Shown here piece after piece: positions 1-5,094 of a stretch of DNA of 11,789 nt (the first letter of the stretch is position 1; each line of letters starts with the position of its first letter). The stretch comes from an uncultured Lachnospiraceae bacterium (lineage in GTDB: Bacteria; Bacillota; Clostridia; Lachnospirales; Lachnospiraceae): NCBI GenBank assembly GCA_949346185.1, contig CASGVX010000035.1:1-11789 (forward strand). The letters run 5' to 3'. The notes beneath the pieces were generated by a model, which was not told where the DNA came from, did no database searches, and saw only the letters and a list, made by a program, of their open reading frames with translations. The position numbers were made by a program, and so were the translations under genes.

Positions 1-1
1 A

Positions 2-67
2 GATGGAGATTCCAGCAAGCAAAATGTGAAGATTTATTTCTTAACAGTTCCTAAGTACATTGATTGA
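2..67 (+). CDS. C-terminal tail of an unidentified gene (partial)
   Basis: An open frame enters from the left edge and ends at a TGA at 65-67, giving about 21 residues ending in IYFLTVPKYID. The composition is protein-like, but the tail is too short to assign to a family. Another frame also stays open from base 1 to a stop at 52-54, so reading this as coding is only a guess. If real, it would lie just upstream of the kinase-like gene on the same strand. Confidence 0.25.
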   Translation, partial: DGDSSKQNVKIYFLTVPKYID

Positions 68-92
68 CCAATCGCAAACTTGAAAATAAGCA
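64..92 (+). promoter_or_regulatory. Weak candidate promoter for the kinase-like gene
   Basis: TTGACC at 64-69 is a good -35 match. With a 17-base spacer the -10 would be TAAGCA at 87-92, which is poor. The position (25 bases before the ATG) is possible, but the evidence is thin. Confidence 0.25.
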
Positions 93-116
93 AAAACGAT
101 TTAGAAATGAGGAAAA

Positions 117-641
117 ATGATTATTTTAATAACAGGCGCTTCTCATACGGGCAAGACAGCCTTTGCCCAAAAACTCCTTGAAAAATATAACTATCCATAC
201 CTGTCCATGGACCATCTGAAAATGGGCTTGATTCGAAGCGGCAATACAAGTTTGACGCCCGTTAGCGAGGATGGGGCATTGACAGAATATTTATGGCCTA
301 TCGTATGCGAAATGATCAAGACCGCCATTGAAAACGAACAAAACCTTATTGTAGAAGGATGCTATATTCCCTTTGACTGGGCAAAAGATTTTGAAAAAGT
401 CTATCTGGATAGAATCAAATATCTCTGCCTGGTTATGAGCGAGCACTATATCCAAAATCATTTCGAGGACATCAAAAAATTTGCAAACGTCATTGAAAAC
501 CGCATAGATGATGAATGCTGCACAATGGAGACGGTGCTCAGAGACAATCGGCTGATTCTGGAGCAATGCATCAGGCATGGTACGGAATATCTATTAATTG
601 ATGAAGAATATCCAGCCGATACCAGTCACGTTGGATTGTGA
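117..641 (+). CDS. P-loop NTPase, small-molecule kinase-like protein
   Basis: A 174-residue soluble protein beginning with a strand and a Walker A loop, GASHTGKT (residues 7-14). An Asp follows the second strand (SMDHLK, D32), and a Walker-B-like strand ends in LIVEGCYIP (77-85). This order matches the adenylate kinase/shikimate kinase/zeta-toxin-like fold, in which the loop binds ATP and the Asp contacts the phosphate acceptor. The acceptor cannot be told from the sequence. The start is set by GAGG at 109-112, only four bases before the ATG. The C-terminus stops soon after LLIDEEYPADTS. My impression is that relatives run a little longer, so the tail may be shortened, but I could not test this. 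It stands alone, followed by a perfect palindrome, and faces the convergent transglycosylase gene. It could equally be annotated as an AAA-family ATPase of unknown function. Confidence 0.7.
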   Translation: MIILITGASHTGKTAFAQKLLEKYNYPYLSMDHLKMGLIRSGNTSLTPVSEDGALTEYLWPIVCEMIKTAIENEQNLIVEGCYIPFDWAKDFEKVYLDRIKYLCLVMSEHYIQNHFEDIKKFANVIENRIDDECCTMETVLRDNRLILEQCIRHGTEYLLIDEEYPADTSHVGL

Positions 642-661
642 AAATCCTATCCAAATTAAAA

Positions 662-695
662 GTTACTATTTATTGCCATAGGAATAAATAGTAAC
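662..695. repeat. Perfect palindrome, copy A of the GTTACTATT repeat family
   Basis: Arms GTTACTATTTATT (662-674) and AATAAATAGTAAC (683-695) are exact 13-bp complements around an 8-base loop. The element lies between the convergent kinase-like and transglycosylase genes. Read on the minus strand it is followed by TTTTAATTT, so it might act as a weak terminator for the transglycosylase gene. Its GTTACTATT ends are shared with the other intergenic repeats in the window. Confidence 0.7.
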
Positions 696-784
696 AATCA
701 AAAATGCATTGTATAGAAACGTGATAGAAAACTACCATAAAAAATTTTTGAAAGCATCGGGGCGTCACATAATATTTCGCCCTT

Positions 785-1546
785 TTATCCTACTGCCGAA
801 GCAGTTTCAAATGCTTTTTTATAACTTAATACCTTATTGATATAATTCTTGCAATAGGAGGGAATGCCTCCATGCCGCTTTACTGCACCGCTCCCTGCAT
901 TGTATGCAGCCAGTGCCAAGCGCACATTTCCATTGAATTCTTTTAACTTCTGCTTGATGCACTTTGCCCCGCCCATGATATTCTGCTCAGGATCAAATAC
1001 ATCTTTCACGCCCAAGCTTTTAGCCGTCACCGGCATCAGCTGCATTACGCCCTTGGCACCCGCACTGGAAACATCCTTTGCATTAAAGTTGGACTCTGCC
1101 TTTGCAATAGCCTTCAAAAGACTCTCAGACACGCCATACCGCTGTGCCGCCTTTTTAAAGTAGGCATCATATTTCGTCTTTTTCATGGAAGCAGCCGAAG
1201 TAGCCTTCTCAGACGCAGAATCTGTTTCCTTGACCTCCTCCGCCACATCTACATAGACAATATTTTTTCCCGTTGCGGGATCCTTGTACATGACTTTCTG
1301 AACCCCCGCATTCTGGGAATCCACCGTCTCGCTGGCATGCTTATCAGTATTGGCATCGGCCTGATTGCTTTTCTCTTCCGTTGGGGTCTGTTCCGTTGCG
1401 GTCTGTTCCGATGCAGTCTGCACGCCGGCAGCCGTCTGCTCATGATCCAATACCGCATCAAAGGGAATCAGCGTGGTGACGCCTTTTTCCTTCGCCGAAT
1501 AGGCCACCAACGGCTTGATATGCAAATACGAAACGCTCTGTATCAT
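785..1546 (-). CDS. Lytic transglycosylase (SLT domain) without a visible signal peptide
   Basis: A 253-residue protein. The C-terminal part (about 124-247) is a Slt70/goose-lysozyme-like domain that cleaves the MurNAc-GlcNAc bond of peptidoglycan with formation of 1,6-anhydro-MurNAc. Visible motifs are the catalytic Glu in AKAESNFN (E151), GVMQLMP (167-172 region), and ALAAYNAGSGAV followed by GGIPSYCKNYINKV (about 211-239). Residues 35-120 form a low-complexity linker rich in Thr, Glu, Gln and Ala. The N-terminus (MIQSVSYLHIKPLVAY) is not a classical Sec signal: there is no basic-then-hydrophobic segment. That is odd for a wall-cutting enzyme; export by another route (for instance the flagellar apparatus) or action at lysis is possible. 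The start is supported by GAAAGGGG seven bases before the ATG. A good sigma-A promoter lies at 1593-1621, so it need not depend on the repeat-protein gene upstream. Confidence 0.85.
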   Translation of the reverse strand: MIQSVSYLHIKPLVAYSAKEKGVTTLIPFDAVLDHEQTAAGVQTASEQTATEQTPTEEKSNQADANTDKHASETVDSQNAGVQKVMYKDPATGKNIVYVDVAEEVKETDSASEKATSAASMKKTKYDAYFKKAAQRYGVSESLLKAIAKAESNFNAKDVSSAGAKGVMQLMPVTAKSLGVKDVFDPEQNIMGGAKCIKQKLKEFNGNVRLALAAYNAGSGAVKRHGGIPSYCKNYINKVLSYKKAFETASAVG

Positions 1547-1592
1547 GACTTTTCCCCTTTCTACCCTGCAGGACGAAATCTCTATTTTACAT

Positions 1593-1621
1593 ATTATACT
1601 TCTTTTCAGTCCATCTGTCCA
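1593..1621 (-). promoter_or_regulatory. Sigma-A promoter of the transglycosylase gene
   Basis: On the minus strand, TGGACA (1616-1621) and TATAAT (1593-1598) are separated by exactly 17 bases: 5/6 and 6/6 matches to consensus. Transcription would start near 1586, about 40 bases before the ATG at 1546. Confidence 0.7.
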
Positions 1622-1636
1622 TCCCCAATTTTTTCA

Positions 1637-2287
1637 TCATCCCTCCCCGCATGACCCTGTCTTCGTGGCAAACAACTGGGAGAGCGTAAGGTCATCCCAT
1701 GCCATCTGCGTCTGCCTCCTCTGCACCGTGGAGGGGCTTTCATCGGCCATCTCTGGAAGCACCTGCAGCACCCTGCCATAGGAAGCCATCTTTCTTGCTC
1801 TGGCTTCCCCATCTTCTACATGAGCCGGAACCGCTTCCCTCGCTCTTCTTTCTCCATCCTCTGCATGAACCGGAACCGCTTCCCTCGCTCTTCTTTCTCC
1901 ATCCTCTACATGAGCCGGAACCGCTTCCCTCGCTCTTCTTTCTCCATCCTCTGCATGAGCTGGAACCACTTCCCTCGCTCTTCTTTCTCCATCCTCTACA
2001 TGAGCCGGAACCACTTCCCTCGCTCTTCTTTCTCCATCCTCTACATGCGCTGGAACCACTTCCCTCGCTCTTCTTTCTCCGTTCTCCACACAAGTAATAA
2101 CCTCATTTGGCTCTCGAAGTTGAACGCTTCTGGGAAAAGTCACTTCTGCTCGCTTTACCTTGCGTACCCCAGCCATTTTTCCAGTCATAGCCCCTTCTAT
2201 AGGCATCTGGAACTTCCCTGACATAGGCACCTTCACCTCTGCCTCCCTACAGCCAATGACCTTCGCCGCCTTCCCCCCTTGCACCAT
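1637..2287 (-). CDS. Repeat protein with six and a half 15-residue charged repeats, function unknown
   Basis: The frame encodes 216 residues from the ATG at 2287, chosen because GGGAGGGG lies six bases upstream; the open frame extends further upstream but without a ribosome site. Residues 1-66 are basic with no recognised motif. Residues 67-156 are six copies of a 15-residue unit of the form VEDGERRAREAVPAH, and a seventh, partial unit follows. The last ~50 residues include the segment MAWDDLTLSQLF, which could be a short amphipathic helix. There is no signal peptide or membrane segment. The repeats have alternating acidic and basic residues, so they may form a charged helix or an extended rod. 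I do not recognise the family. The gene has its own extended -10 promoter and lies 90 bases upstream of the transglycosylase gene on the same strand. The 45-bp repeats are open in several frames, so the coding frame rests on the promoter, ribosome site and non-repeat flanks. Confidence 0.6.
   Translation of the reverse strand: MVQGGKAAKVIGCREAEVKVPMSGKFQMPIEGAMTGKMAGVRKVKRAEVTFPRSVQLREPNEVITCVENGERRAREVVPAHVEDGERRAREVVPAHVEDGERRAREVVPAHAEDGERRAREAVPAHVEDGERRAREAVPVHAEDGERRAREAVPAHVEDGEARARKMASYGRVLQVLPEMADESPSTVQRRQTQMAWDDLTLSQLFATKTGSCGEG
1787..2089 (-). repeat. 45-bp tandem repeat (six full units plus a partial), coding
   Basis: Six consecutive 45-base units fill 1820-2089 and a diverged partial unit continues to about 1787. 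Units differ at only a few positions (for example CTGCATGA/CTACATGA, CCGC/CCAC). The period is a multiple of three and keeps the frame of the minus-strand repeat protein. Such high identity suggests recent expansion by slippage or unequal recombination, so copy number may vary between strains. Confidence 0.95.
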
Positions 2288-2315
2288 GTCGCACCCCTCC
2301 CAACAATAGAATTTC

Positions 2316-2328
2316 TGTGAATAGTAAC
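2316..2328. repeat. Half-site of the GTTACTATTCAC repeat family (copy B, left)
   Basis: TGTGAATAGTAAC is the reverse complement of the arm found at 2409-2420 (12 bases in common). On the minus strand it reads GTTACTATTCACA and covers the predicted transcription start of the repeat-protein gene. Confidence 0.6.
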
Positions 2329-2331
2329 ACC

Positions 2332-2360
2332 AGTATAGCATATATCTAAAAACACGTCTA
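2332..2360 (-). promoter_or_regulatory. Sigma-A promoter (extended -10) of the repeat-protein gene
   Basis: On the minus strand, TAGACG (2355-2360) is followed after 17 bases by TATACT (2332-2337). The -10 is preceded by TGC, which makes an extended -10. Transcription would start near 2325, about 38 bases before the ATG at 2287. It is divergent from the sirtuin promoter, with only 8 bases between the two -35 boxes. Confidence 0.6.
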
Positions 2361-2368
2361 TTTGTGCC

Positions 2369-2397
2369 TTGCATTTTATTCGGCAAAAACGTACAAT
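2369..2397 (+). promoter_or_regulatory. Sigma-A promoter of the sirtuin gene
   Basis: TTGCAT (2369-2374), a 17-base spacer and TACAAT (2392-2397). Transcription would start near 2404, giving a leader of about 114 bases that holds two hairpins (2409-2441 and 2460-2502). Confidence 0.65.
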
Positions 2398-2408
2398 GAT
2401 AATAGATG

Positions 2409-2441
2409 GTTACTATTCACGGCTTCGCCACTCATAGTAAC
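2409..2441. repeat. Palindromic repeat copy B in the sirtuin leader
   Basis: GTTACTAT (2409-2416) pairs exactly with ATAGTAAC (2434-2441). The left arm continues as GTTACTATTCACGG, the common end of the repeat family. It lies about 5 bases after the predicted start of the sirtuin transcript, so it would form a hairpin at the 5' end of that mRNA. Confidence 0.65.
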
Positions 2442-2459
2442 AAGCAATTTTCCGTCTTC

Positions 2460-2502
2460 GCACTGCTGGACGCAAAGTTGCCTTCTGTTCATAATGCAGT
2501 GC
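2460..2502 (+). other. Second leader hairpin just before the sirtuin ribosome site
   Basis: GCACTGC (2460-2466) pairs with GCAGTGC (2496-2502) around a 29-base loop. The right arm ends seven bases before the GAGG at 2509-2512. It could limit access to the ribosome site, but a 7-bp stem with a long loop can also arise by chance. Confidence 0.3.
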
Positions 2503-2517
2503 AGAAATGAGGATACT

Positions 2518-3234
2518 ATGGAAAAAGCCATTGCAACATTGCGGGACTGGGTGGCAGAAAGCCAGCAGATCGTATTTTTTGGCGGGGCTGGGGTGAGCAC
2601 GGAAAGCGGCATCCCCGATTTTCGCAGCGTGGACGGATTATACCACCAGAAATACGATTATCCCCCAGAGACCATTTTAAGCCATTCTTTCTTTTTAAGA
2701 AATACCGAGGATTTTTTTGATTTTTATCGGGACAAAATGATATACCCTGATGCCAGCCCCAATATTACCCATGAAAAACTGGCAGAATGGGAGAGGGCAG
2801 GAAAACTTTCCGGAGTTGTCACCCAGAACATCGACGGTCTGCACCAGACCGCCGGAAACAAAAAAGTATATGAGCTCCACGGCTCCATCCACCGTAATTA
2901 TTGTATGAAATGCCATCAATTTTATCCGCTGGAGACAATTCAGGAGAGCGCAGGAATCCCCCGGTGCTCCTGCGGAGGCATCATCAAGCCAGACGTGGTA
3001 CTCTACGAGGAAGGGTTGGACAATGATACCATAGAAGGAGCAATAGAGGCCATTTCCCGTGCAGATCTGATGATCGTGGGAGGCACTTCCTTAGCCGTCT
3101 ACCCTGCTGCAGGCATGCTGCAATATTTCCATGGAAAACATATTGTTCTCATCAACAAAGCACCCACCCCCTTTGACAAGAATGCTGACCTGCTTTTGCA
3201 ATTGGGATTGGGAGAGGTATTCCAAGAACTGTAA
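2518..3234 (+). CDS. cobB: NAD-dependent protein deacylase, sirtuin (SIR2) family
   Basis: A 238-residue cytoplasmic sirtuin, the usual bacterial length. It removes acetyl (or other acyl) groups from lysines using NAD+, releasing nicotinamide and O-acetyl-ADP-ribose. The NAD-binding motif GAGVSTESGIPDFRS is at 23-37, and QNIDGLH at 103-109 carries the catalytic-site Asn and Asp. The catalytic His is H121 in ELHGS. The zinc site is C129-x2-C132 and C150-x-C152, and GGTSLAVYPAA followed by LINKAPTPFD closes the Rossmann fold. The ATG at 2518 is chosen over an upstream in-frame ATG at 2362. It has GAGG five bases before it and begins where family homology begins. The upstream extension would also start before the predicted promoter. 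The promoter is divergent from that of the repeat-protein gene. The TSCPD gene follows 120 bases downstream, separated by a long hairpin. Whether it acts as a deacetylase, desuccinylase or lipoamidase cannot be told. Confidence 0.95.
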   Translation: MEKAIATLRDWVAESQQIVFFGGAGVSTESGIPDFRSVDGLYHQKYDYPPETILSHSFFLRNTEDFFDFYRDKMIYPDASPNITHEKLAEWERAGKLSGVVTQNIDGLHQTAGNKKVYELHGSIHRNYCMKCHQFYPLETIQESAGIPRCSCGGIIKPDVVLYEEGLDNDTIEGAIEAISRADLMIVGGTSLAVYPAAGMLQYFHGKHIVLINKAPTPFDKNADLLLQLGLGEVFQEL

Positions 3235-3257
3235 ACAGAGGAACATTGATTAAAAGC

Positions 3258-3322
3258 GTTACAATTCACGGCCATTTCTATGGGACTATCGCATGAAGGG
3301 ATGAATGGCTGTGAATTGTATC
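3258..3322. repeat. Long palindromic repeat, copy C
   Basis: Bases 3260-3276 (TACAATTCACGGCCATT) pair with 3304-3320 (AATGGCTGTGAATTGTA): 17 bp with one G-U. The loop is 27 bases. Bases 3286-3322 match 9392-9428 at 31 of 37 positions, which shows that this is a dispersed element and not an ordinary terminator. No T-run follows on the plus strand. It sits between the sirtuin and TSCPD genes and could still affect read-through or mRNA decay. Confidence 0.85.
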
Positions 3323-3354
3323 CTAAAAACATTCTGTATAGAAAGGAGTTTATT

Positions 3355-3612
3355 ATGCAATATTCATATAAGACCAAGGGAACCTGTTCCCAGCAGATTA
3401 ATTTCAATCTGGAGGGAAATATCGTGACAGACATTCATTTTGTCGGCGGATGCAACGGCAACACCAAGGGCGTAGCCGCTCTCTGTGAAGGCCTGACCGT
3501 AGATGAAATCGAAAACCGCCTGAAAGGAATCCAGTGCGGCGTCAAGGGAACTTCCTGCGTTGACCAACTGGCTCTGGCTGTGAGGGAAGCCCTGTCCTCT
3601 GTCAACGCCTAA
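3355..3612 (+). CDS. TSCPD-domain small protein (TIGR03905-like)
   Basis: An 85-residue protein with the layout of the TIGR03905 TSCPD-domain family. An N-terminal beta segment is followed by HFVGGCNGNTKG (28-39), then CEGLTVDEI (44-52) and the C-terminal signature GTSCVDQLALAVREAL (65-80). The domain is related to the C-terminal part of some vitamin-B12-dependent ribonucleotide reductases and to free-standing proteins of unknown role; the cysteines (C11, C33, C44, C61, C68) suggest metal or redox chemistry. The family is named for Thr-Ser-Cys-Pro-Asp, but here the Pro is Val (TSCVD, 66-70). The start at 3355 is fixed by AAAGGAG seven bases upstream. An earlier in-frame ATG at 3280 falls inside the intergenic hairpin and is not credible. 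No clear promoter of its own was found, so co-transcription with the sirtuin gene is possible. Confidence 0.85.
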   Translation: MQYSYKTKGTCSQQINFNLEGNIVTDIHFVGGCNGNTKGVAALCEGLTVDEIENRLKGIQCGVKGTSCVDQLALAVREALSSVNA

Positions 3613-3628
3613 TGCACTGTAACATCTG

Positions 3629-3722
3629 CAGTCAGGCAGCGCATCCAGAGGGCGCACGAATGCATTCCCAGCCAAGCGGCACATCCAGCGGGCGCGCGGA
3701 TACATTCCCAGTCAGGCGAGCC
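3629..3722. repeat. 40-bp tandem repeat (two units plus a partial) between convergent genes
   Basis: Units at 3629-3668 and 3669-3708 agree at 32 of 40 positions. A third begins at 3709 (CAGTCAGGCGAGCC) and runs into the 3' end of the minus-strand gene. The period is not a multiple of three and no convincing gene covers it. Each unit contains a GC-rich core (GGGCGC) and an ATTCCCAG junction. No T-tract terminator is visible here for either convergent gene. Confidence 0.75.
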
Positions 3723-4245
3723 CCAAACTTTCAAAATCCGCCTTCGTAAAGCGGTGGTAGGTGACATGAGCGCCCTCCGCACTAATGCAATAGACAAATT
3801 CATCCGGCAAGCCATCCTGAAAATAGACCAGATAGTCAAATTCTCCATGGCTTGTCGGCTCTACATGAACGCAGCCAGAATATTTGCGGAAGATGGCCAG
3901 CAATTCCTCAAAAGTATGCCCGTGCCCTGCCACGGCCTCTATCAATTCTCTGAGAAAGGCATAATCCTCTATATGCTCGTGGACATATTTTCCCGCCTGA
4001 GGCGGCAGGCATAGGCAAAATCGACCATCTTCTTCCGTCACTTCCACCTCTCCATACTTTTCCCTGGCAGCATAAAAAAACTTCTCCAAAAGGCTGGCCA
4101 TCTCCAGATCATTATACTCTTCGCCCAGCAAACCATTCAGAGATTCCAAGGGATAATACAGTCGCACGCTCTCCTCCAGATATCCCAGCTTGATTTGCTG
4201 TTCCGCAATCATATCCTGTACATTCCGCTCTAGTCTCTCAAACAT
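3712..4245 (-). CDS. Uncharacterised protein, DUF3877-like
   Basis: A 177-residue soluble protein of unknown function. It resembles DUF3877 of Firmicutes in length and in the N-terminal pattern IAEQQIKLGYLEESVRLYYPL; this is recalled, not searched. The protein is acidic with alternating helices, has no signal peptide or membrane segment, and shows a beta-rich C-terminus (EFDYLVYFQDG, EFVYCISAEGAHVTYHRF). The start at 4245 is chosen because GGAGGAG lies six bases before it; an upstream in-frame ATG at 4299 has no such site. The last codons overlap the beginning of a third 40-bp repeat unit, so the repeat array abuts or has slightly altered the C-terminus. A strong terminator at 4317-4345 separates it from the upstream gene, so it should have its own promoter, but I found only weak candidates in the 70-base gap. 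Confidence 0.7.
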   Translation of the reverse strand: MFERLERNVQDMIAEQQIKLGYLEESVRLYYPLESLNGLLGEEYNDLEMASLLEKFFYAAREKYGEVEVTEEDGRFCLCLPPQAGKYVHEHIEDYAFLRELIEAVAGHGHTFEELLAIFRKYSGCVHVEPTSHGEFDYLVYFQDGLPDEFVYCISAEGAHVTYHRFTKADFESLGLA

Positions 4246-4316
4246 ATTTCTCTCCTCCGCTACCATTAAAATAGACACCGTCCACGCTACTTTTTCCAAA
4301 ACTTTTCTTTACTACG

Positions 4317-4345
4317 GAAAAGGGCACCGTCTATTCCGGTGCCCT
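4317..4345 (-). terminator. Intrinsic terminator of the coiled-coil protein gene
   Basis: AGGGCACCG (4321-4329) and CGGTGCCCT (4337-4345) form a perfect 9-bp GC-rich stem with a 7-base loop. On the minus strand the stem runs straight into TTTT. It lies about 40 bases beyond the stop codon at 4386. Confidence 0.8.
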
Positions 4346-4385
4346 GTAACTTTCTAATGATTCGCCACTGCCATTCCAGCAATTC

Positions 4386-5021
4386 TCAAATCATGCCAGT
4401 GAATACTCCCTGCATCGTAGGATTCCTTGAAGGCGCATCTTTCGTCTTATAAGAAATTGCCGCCTTCTTCTGCAAATCCCCATTCTGCACGCTGGATGTA
4501 TTCCGGCTCTGCTGCGTCGCCGCCTCTCTCTTTCTCGGAACATCCTCGCCAGCCGGCTGCCTGACATCCTCTTCTTTGCGATAGGCATCCTCCTGACCAT
4601 CTGTCTGAGATTCCTTTAATTCTTCCATCTCTTCCTGACGCTTTTTCAGAGTTTCCAGCTGGTCTAGCAAGAACGTGTCCTGATCCTTCTTCTTCTTATA
4701 CTGCTCTGTCTCTTGGTACGCCCTCTGCGTGCCCGTCAAATGGCCAATCCGGCGAGCCATGATAATCCCATTGAAGCCGCTCTCCCTCACGGCCGTCTGC
4801 ACCGCTCCCAGATAATGCCCCAGCACTTCCGATTTCGTCTGGGCAAGCTGCATCCTCCTGAGAAGCCTGTCGTTCTCCTCCTTATCCGGACCAGTATCCG
4901 CAGTGATGGAATTTTTCGCTATCTGCCTTCTTCCGCTCTCTGTCTCTGTAACTTTCTGAAGATTCTGAACTCTCATCTGTCTCTCAGAGGTCAAAAAATT
5001 GTTTGGAAAGGAAATATTCAT
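4386..5021 (-). CDS. Uncharacterised coiled-coil/disordered protein
   Basis: A 211-residue protein from the ATG at 5021, which is preceded by AAAGGAGGAGG at a short spacing. I do not recognise a family. Residues 1-45 are polar. Residues 50-100 look helical and contain HYLGAVQTAVRESGFNGIIMARRIG, the most conserved-looking part. Residues 100-140 are very rich in Gln, Glu and Lys and probably form a coiled coil. The C-terminal 70 residues are charged and likely disordered. There is no signal peptide or membrane segment. It has a very good sigma-A promoter (5066-5094) overlapping the end of the upstream gene, plus a terminator, so it can be a single-gene unit. It lies 56 bases downstream of the DUF6033-like gene on the same strand, so it may also be reached by transcription from the sigma-D-like promoter at 5888-5914. 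Pairing with that gene suggests a shared process; the function is unknown. Confidence 0.75.
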   Translation of the reverse strand: MNISFPNNFLTSERQMRVQNLQKVTETESGRRQIAKNSITADTGPDKEENDRLLRRMQLAQTKSEVLGHYLGAVQTAVRESGFNGIIMARRIGHLTGTQRAYQETEQYKKKKDQDTFLLDQLETLKKRQEEMEELKESQTDGQEDAYRKEEDVRQPAGEDVPRKREAATQQSRNTSSVQNGDLQKKAAISYKTKDAPSRNPTMQGVFTGMI

Positions 5022-5065
5022 AAAACCTCCTCCTTTCTGCATGATTCCGTCATATCATATATCCT

Positions 5066-5094
5066 ATTGTAACCTCTTTAGATATTAAAGTCAA
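5066..5094 (-). promoter_or_regulatory. Sigma-A promoter of the coiled-coil protein gene
   Basis: On the minus strand, TTGACT (5089-5094), a 17-base spacer and TACAAT (5066-5071). It overlaps the stop codon region of the upstream gene. Transcription would start near 5059. Confidence 0.75.

Noticed and set aside
608..625. Second sigma-D-like -10 (GCCGATAC) at the end of the kinase-like gene
   Set aside because: It lies in coding sequence, no TAAA-type -35 is at the right 15-base distance, and there is no gene downstream on that strand.
758..784. Terminator for the transglycosylase gene formed by GGGCG/CGCCC
   Set aside because: The stem is only 5 bp with a 13-base loop, and the nearest T-run is over 15 bases away. 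The palindrome at 662-695 is the better but still weak candidate.
1787..2089. CRISPR array
   Set aside because: The 45-bp units are contiguous with no unique spacers and stay in frame within a coding region.
1699..2221. Long plus-strand open frames across the 45-bp repeat (units such as PRSSFSILYMSRN or LHEPEPLPSLFF)
   Set aside because: The repeat unit has no stop in several frames, so length alone means nothing. These frames have no ribosome site and consist almost only of repeat, whereas the minus-strand frame has a promoter, ribosome site and non-repeat flanks.
2362..2517. N-terminal extension of the sirtuin from an ATG at 2362
   Set aside because: The extension starts upstream of the predicted promoter and lacks a ribosome site and family similarity. 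The ATG at 2518 has a ribosome site and matches the normal sirtuin start.
3629..3722. CRISPR or attachment site at the 40-bp repeat
   Set aside because: No spacers separate the units, and no integrase or tRNA gene is nearby.
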